Assembly: GCF_000497245.1 (NCBI RefSeq)
Contig: NZ_AWTC01000011.1
Span: 33,173 to 97,172, forward strand
Direction: 5' to 3'
Origin: Sporolactobacillus laevolacticus DSM 442
Lineage (GTDB): Bacteria > Bacillota > Bacilli > Bacillales > Sporolactobacillaceae
DNA length: 64,000 nt
Made by a program: the position numbers and the translations under genes. A model generated the notes under the pieces. The model searched no databases. It saw only the letters and a list, made by a program, of their open reading frames with translations, and had not been told where the DNA came from. Numbering within the stretch: the stretch's first letter is position 1; every line of letters starts with the position of its first letter. Below are positions 59,921-64,000 of the stretch, piece by piece.

Positions 59921-60120
59921 TTTATAAGCTATGTTAACACTCAATATTGATCTCTACTCTATTGATTGGAGTGGAGTTTGCAAGACTCCCATAGAAAGAG
60001 AGCATGGAGCAAAAATCAACAGGCAAGTTTAAAAAGTAGATTTATAAAATAACCGAAAAGAGAAAGGAAGTGGCATCCCGGCGCGCAGATCAATGGTGCC
60101 TGCTTTTGCCGGAATAAAGG

Positions 60121-61221
60121 ATGGCGGAAAATACAATCATACATTTTAATCATGTCAGTAAGCAATTTGATGGGGAAACGATCTTGCGTGATATCAGCTT
60201 TGAGATTGAGCGCGGCAAATTCTATACTCTTCTTGGTCCGAGCGGATGCGGAAAAACAACGATTCTGCGCTTAATCGCCGGATTCTTGGAGCCGTCAGGC
60301 GGAACCATTGAGTTTGATGGACATTCTGTCAACAAGCTTCCCCCTAATAAACGTCAAGTAAATACTGTTTTCCAGGATTACGCCTTGTTTCCTCATCTGA
60401 ATGTTTTTGAGAATGTGGCATTTGGATTAAGAATTAACAAGCTGCCAAATAAGGAAATCGCGACGAGAGTGAAAGAAGCACTGCATTTTGTCAATCTTGA
60501 CGGTTACGAGAATCGAGAGATTGCTGATCTATCTGGTGGGCAGAAGCAGAGGGTCGCTATTGCGCGGGCCATTGTCAATCGGCCACAAGTGCTCTTGCTT
60601 GATGAGCCTTTGTCAGCTTTGGATTTAAAATTACGTACAGCCATGCAGTCTGAACTTCGTCAGCTGCAGCGCCGGCTTGGTATCACGTTTATTTTTGTTA
60701 CACATGACCAGGAAGAAGCGCTGGCGATGTCTGATGAAATTTTCGTCCTGAATAAAGGGAAAATTGAGCAGAGCGGTTCACCACGTTCGATCTATGATGA
60801 ACCGATCAATCGCTTTGTCGCCGATTTTATTGGCGAATCCAATATTATTCCCGGAAATATGGTACGTGACCGTGTTGTTTCGTTTGCAGGAAAGGTATTC
60901 GATTGTGTCGACCAGGGATTTGATGAAAACGAAGCAGTCGAAATCGTGATCCGCCCTGAGGATCTGGAACTGAAGCAACGTGGAGAGGGACTACTTCAGG
61001 TTCGAGTAGAGTCTCAGTTATTCCGCGGCGTTCATTACGAAATCATCGGCAAGGACAAAGATGGCAACGCGTGGATGATTCACTCGACAAAGAGCACGAA
61101 GCTCGGAGAGGAAATCGGCCTGTTTTTCGAACCTGAAGCAATTCATGTGATGCGTCATGGTGAATCGGAAGAAGACTTTGACCGGCGCCTGGAAAGCTAC
61201 GAAGGTGTCTGCCATGTCTAA
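60121..61221 (+). CDS. potA: Spermidine/putrescine importer ATPase PotA
   Basis: 366 residues: Walker [20 protein letters not shown], signature [19 protein letters not shown], Walker [17 protein letters not shown], switch [14 protein letters not shown], and a C-terminal TOBE domain (~290-350). Energises the PotBCD importer. Starts 200 bp after the regulator gene; the ATG has only a weak site (GGAATAAAGG). Overlaps potB by 8 bp. Confidence 0.96.
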   Translation: MAENTIIHFNHVSKQFDGETILRDISFEIERGKFYTLLGPSGCGKTTILRLIAGFLEPSGGTIEFDGHSVNKLPPNKRQVNTVFQDYALFPHLNVFENVAFGLRINKLPNKEIATRVKEALHFVNLDGYENREIADLSGGQKQRVAIARAIVNRPQVLLLDEPLSALDLKLRTAMQSELRQLQRRLGITFIFVTHDQEEALAMSDEIFVLNKGKIEQSGSPRSIYDEPINRFVADFIGESNIIPGNMVRDRVVSFAGKVFDCVDQGFDENEAVEIVIRPEDLELKQRGEGLLQVRVESQLFRGVHYEIIGKDKDGNAWMIHSTKSTKLGEEIGLFFEPEAIHVMRHGESEEDFDRRLESYEGVCHV

Positions 61222-62017
61222 AAAGCTGAATAATACGTATCTAATTCCTTATCTTTTATGGATCGGTCTGTTTGTTGTTGCGCCGCTCGGCATGATCTTA
61301 TACTATTCTTTTTTTGATATTGAGGGCCATTTTTCTATTGGTAATTATATAAGGTTTTTCACACCGATCTATTTAAAAATGGCAGCCAGTTCAATCAGCT
61401 ATGCGTTTTTGATTACTTTTTTCACGCTATTGATCGCTTATCCGGCCGCTTATTTGTTGACGCGATTGAAAAATAGGCAGCTTTGGCTACTGCTGATCAT
61501 CCTGCCGACATGGATTAATGTGTTGCTAAAGGCTTATGCTTTTATCGGACTGCTTGGTACATATGGATTGGCAAACACGTTGCTCGCATTAAGCGGCATC
61601 GGGCGGCAGCAAATTTTGTTCACAGGTTTCAGCTTTGTGTTTGTTTCGGTCTATTTGTTTATTCCGTTTATGATCCTGCCGATTTACAATAGTTTGGAAA
61701 AACTAAACACCAGTTATGTTGATGCTGCCTATGATTTGGGTGCTTCATCCTGGGCAACTTTTCGACGCGTAATCTTTCCGCTCACTTTAGAAGGTGTTAA
61801 ATCTGGATGTCAGGCAGTATTTATACCTGCTCTGTCATTATTTATGTTGACGCGTCTGATTGCCGGAAACCGCGTGATTACTCTTGGAACCGCGATTGAA
61901 GAACACTTTCTGGTCACTCAGGACTGGGGTATGGGTGCGACAATCGCTGTCTTTCTGATTTTGGCCATGGTTCTTGTTATGGTATTGATGGGGAGGGGTT
62001 GGGTTAAACGATGGTGA
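61214..62017 (+). CDS. potB: Spermidine/putrescine permease PotB
   Basis: About 267 residues with six membrane segments and the ABC permease loop [23 protein letters not shown]-type (EAA motif). Works with PotC as the membrane channel for polyamines. GAAGGTG precedes the ATG, which lies within the end of potA; a longer frame upstream is potA sequence. Confidence 0.94.
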   Translation: MSKKLNNTYLIPYLLWIGLFVVAPLGMILYYSFFDIEGHFSIGNYIRFFTPIYLKMAASSISYAFLITFFTLLIAYPAAYLLTRLKNRQLWLLLIILPTWINVLLKAYAFIGLLGTYGLANTLLALSGIGRQQILFTGFSFVFVSVYLFIPFMILPIYNSLEKLNTSYVDAAYDLGASSWATFRRVIFPLTLEGVKSGCQAVFIPALSLFMLTRLIAGNRVITLGTAIEEHFLVTQDWGMGATIAVFLILAMVLVMVLMGRGWVKRW

Positions 62018-62820
62018 AAAAAAGAACTTGGGCAACCATTTATCTCTTTATCGTTTTCATTGTGCTCTACCTACCTATCTTTTACTTAATGTTTTATTCC
62101 TTCAATAAAGCAGGAAACATGACGCATTTCACAGGGTTTACTCTGGATTGGTATCAGGAAGTCTTTTCAGATAAACGATTAATTGTGATTGTAATTGACA
62201 CGATTGTCATCGCACTGCTTTCTTCGGTTATTTCAACAGCACTTGGTGTGTTTGGCGCACTTGCCATTTACCTTACGAAAAGCCGCCGCTCAAAAAATAC
62301 ACTGCTTTCTTTAAATAATGTGCTAATGGTCAGTCCTGATGTCATTATTGGTGCTTCGTTTCTCATTCTGTTTACACTGATTGGGATCAAGCTTGGCTTT
62401 TTCTCAGTACTGCTCGCGCACATTGCGTTTAGTGTGCCAATCGTCGTATTGATGGTTTTGCCAAAGCTTCAGGAGATGAGTCCAACATTAATCGATGCTG
62501 CGCGCGATTTAGGAGCAAAAAGATTGGATGTACTTATGAAGGTTGTCTTGCCCTTCATTACACCTGGCATTTTCGCCGGATTCTTCATGGCGCTCACCTA
62601 TTCTCTTGATGACTTTGCTGTGACGTTCTTTGTAACCGGCAATGGCTTCTCTACCTTATCGGTTGAAATCTATTCTCGTGCCCGTCAAGGGATCTCGATG
62701 TCTGTCAATGCCCTCTCAACACTGATCTTTTTGCTGACACTCGCCATTGTGCTTATTTATTATTTTTTCAGCAGCGAAATGGGGAAGAAAAAGCGTCGTT
62801 CGGGAGGTGAGCATGCATGA
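62011..62820 (+). CDS. potC: Spermidine/putrescine permease PotC
   Basis: 269 residues, six membrane segments, EAA loop LIDAARDLGAKRLDVLMKVV and the PotC-like YSLDDFAVTFFVTGNGFSTL. Partner of PotB. GGGGAGGGG lies upstream of the ATG, which overlaps potB by 7 bp. The stop overlaps the potD start (ATGA). Confidence 0.95.
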   Translation: MVKKRTWATIYLFIVFIVLYLPIFYLMFYSFNKAGNMTHFTGFTLDWYQEVFSDKRLIVIVIDTIVIALLSSVISTALGVFGALAIYLTKSRRSKNTLLSLNNVLMVSPDVIIGASFLILFTLIGIKLGFFSVLLAHIAFSVPIVVLMVLPKLQEMSPTLIDAARDLGAKRLDVLMKVVLPFITPGIFAGFFMALTYSLDDFAVTFFVTGNGFSTLSVEIYSRARQGISMSVNALSTLIFLLTLAIVLIYYFFSSEMGKKKRRSGGEHA

Positions 62821-63890
62821 AAAAGATAGCCATTTTGCTAACAGCAGTTCTTGTTATTGTGCTTGTATTGATGGTGATTTCGTCAAAACTGACCGGTTCG
62901 GTAACAAAAGCAGGTGCCAAGACTCTAACGATTTATAACTGGGGCGATTATATTGATCCGTCACTGATTGCTAAATTTCAAAAGAAGTATGGTTATCGTG
63001 TTGTATACCAAACCTTTGATTCAAATGAAGCGATGCTGACTAAAATTCAGCAAGGCGGTACATCATTTGATGTGATCGTTCCTTCTGATTATATGATCAG
63101 CAAGATGAGGGGCGAACATTTGCTGCTCCCGATTAATCAGAAGCAAGTGCCGAACCTTAAGTATATTGATTCCCGTTTTCTCAACCTATCTTTTGATCCG
63201 AAAAATCACTATTCAGTTCCATATTTTTGGGGGACTGTGGGCATTGTCTACAATCCGAAGATGCTGGGTGGAAGCAAGATCACAAGCTGGAATGATCTCT
63301 GGGACAAAAAATACAGAAATCAGATCCTGCTTGTTGACAGTGCCCGAGAAATCGTGGGCATGGGGTTGGATAGTTTACACTACTCTGTAAATGATACGAA
63401 TGAAAAGCATCTGAATCAGGCATTGCAAAAATTAAAACAGCTGACACCAAATATCAAAGCGATTGTCGGTGATGAGAATAAGCTGCTGCTGCCAAGAAAG
63501 GAAGCAGCGATCGGTGTGCTCTGGTCAGGTGATGCAGTGGAAATCATGGATGAGAATCCGGAATTAACATATGTGATTCCGAAAGAGGGATCAAATGTCT
63601 GGTTCGACAATATGGCGATTCCTAAAGGAGCGGCAAATAAGAAAGGGGCCGAGCAATTCATCAATTTTATGCTTGATCCCAAAAACGCGGCCAAGAATGC
63701 TGAGTATGTTGGCTACGCGACACCAGACAAGGCAGCACTGCGCTACCTGCCGAAAGAAATAAAGAATGATAAACGTTTTTATCCGGATAAAAGTCTGACG
63801 GATCGTCTTGAAGTGTATGACAACTTCAGTAAAGCGGTCAACGCACGTTTTAATGAATTGTTTCTTGAATTTAAAATGAGTAACCAGTAG
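62817..63890 (+). CDS. potD: Polyamine-binding protein PotD
   Basis: 357 residues of the PotD/PotF family: LTIYNWGDYIDPSLIAKFQK, FDVIVPSDYMISKM, PYFWGTVGIVYNPKML, AIGVLWSGDAVEIM and FDNMAIPKGAANKKGAEQFI. It binds spermidine or putrescine outside the cell. The N-terminal hydrophobic segment (IAILLTAVLVIVLVLMVISS) has no lipobox Cys, so it is probably held by an uncleaved membrane anchor instead of a lipid. GGAGGTGAGC precedes the ATG. Confidence 0.94.
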   Translation: MKKIAILLTAVLVIVLVLMVISSKLTGSVTKAGAKTLTIYNWGDYIDPSLIAKFQKKYGYRVVYQTFDSNEAMLTKIQQGGTSFDVIVPSDYMISKMRGEHLLLPINQKQVPNLKYIDSRFLNLSFDPKNHYSVPYFWGTVGIVYNPKMLGGSKITSWNDLWDKKYRNQILLVDSAREIVGMGLDSLHYSVNDTNEKHLNQALQKLKQLTPNIKAIVGDENKLLLPRKEAAIGVLWSGDAVEIMDENPELTYVIPKEGSNVWFDNMAIPKGAANKKGAEQFINFMLDPKNAAKNAEYVGYATPDKAALRYLPKEIKNDKRFYPDKSLTDRLEVYDNFSKAVNARFNELFLEFKMSNQ

Positions 63891-63965
63891 TACTTCGCAA
63901 AGGAGAGGAAAATAAACTGGTACCTATGTCAAGGACACTATAAAAAAAGAGATTAAGCTACTAGA

Positions 63966-64000
63966 AGATGATTCCTATATTGAATAGGGGTCATCTTTTT
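63966..64000 (+). terminator. Terminator after potD
   Basis: 13-bp stem AGATGATTCCTAT/ATAGGGGTCATCT (two G-U pairs), short loop, then a T run cut by the window end. Confidence 0.85.

Overview
The window looks like part of a low-to-mid GC, Gram-positive, endospore-forming Bacillales chromosome. Support comes from a ComX/ComQ/ComP/ComA quorum-sensing locus, a PdaA-type muramic-lactam deacetylase (spore cortex), Bacillus-type Shine-Dalgarno sequences (AAGGAGG) before most genes, and a set of genes also found together in the Bacillus subtilis yfk region (yfkM, yfkJ, yfkI, yfkH, yfkD-like, pdaA). I saw no rRNA, tRNA, CRISPR array or complete insertion sequence. The genus is not determined; a Sporolactobacillus-like relative is only a guess.

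Layout. 0-4 kb: a Sel1-repeat protein cut by the window edge, a 21-bp tandem repeat, a membrane diguanylate cyclase and a tiny membrane protein. 4.4-6.4 kb: agmatine deiminase and N-carbamoylputrescine amidase (agmatine to putrescine), translationally coupled. 6.5-7.2 kb: a small AAA ATPase. 7.25-11.1 kb: quorum-sensing operon on the minus strand with a 56-codon comX-like pheromone gene placed before comQ, so the order is comX-comQ-comP-comA instead of comQ-comX-comP-comA. 11.3-17 kb: a DUF1287 protein with a calcium-type repeat, a HAD phosphatase, an MmcQ/YjbR protein, a CheY-CheC-PAS/GGDEF cassette, and murB. 17-25.5 kb: GNAT acetyltransferase, a very large secreted GH92-type mannosidase, proC, an O-antigen-ligase-like polymerase and a Gfo/Idh/MocA oxidoreductase. 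25.5-30.7 kb: a PadR-DUF1700-DUF4097 operon with a DUF4097 paralogue beside it, a Rieske/FAD oxidoreductase and a DUF1992 protein. 30.7-37.9 kb: a lipoprotein with a frameshifted start, a c-di-GMP-I riboswitch in front of a lysine-rich secreted CAP protein, a TipA-type MerR regulator, a YcgR/YcgQ pair, a DJ-1/PfpI protein, an arginase-fold protein, an isochorismatase-fold hydrolase and a DUF3842 protein. 38-41.6 kb: HypB GTPase, then cbiM-cbiQ-cbiO (cobalt/nickel ECF importer) behind a structured leader. 41.7-52.7 kb: LD-carboxypeptidase, RNA m5C methyltransferase, adenine deaminase, VIT-family metal transporter, oligoendopeptidase, the yfkJ-yfkI-yfkH set, and a P1B-4 metal-exporting ATPase. 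53-64 kb: VanZ-like and thioredoxin-like proteins, an MFS transporter, an MtnE-like aminotransferase, YfkD, SE1561, PdaA, a cluster of six DnaA boxes, then an XRE-cupin regulator and potABCD.

Themes. Polyamines: agmatine-to-putrescine synthesis at one end and a regulated spermidine/putrescine importer at the other. Cyclic di-GMP: two diguanylate cyclases and a c-di-GMP riboswitch controlling a secreted protein. Metals: Co/Ni import, HypB, and two metal-export genes (VIT and P1B-4 ATPase) that share an identical arrangement of a Fur-type box followed, 23 bp away, by a conserved hairpin. The strongest candidates for something undescribed are the rearranged comX locus, the riboswitch/CAP unit, the DnaA-box cluster, the paired Fur-box/hairpin element and a 139-bp dispersed repeat lying just before two unrelated genes.
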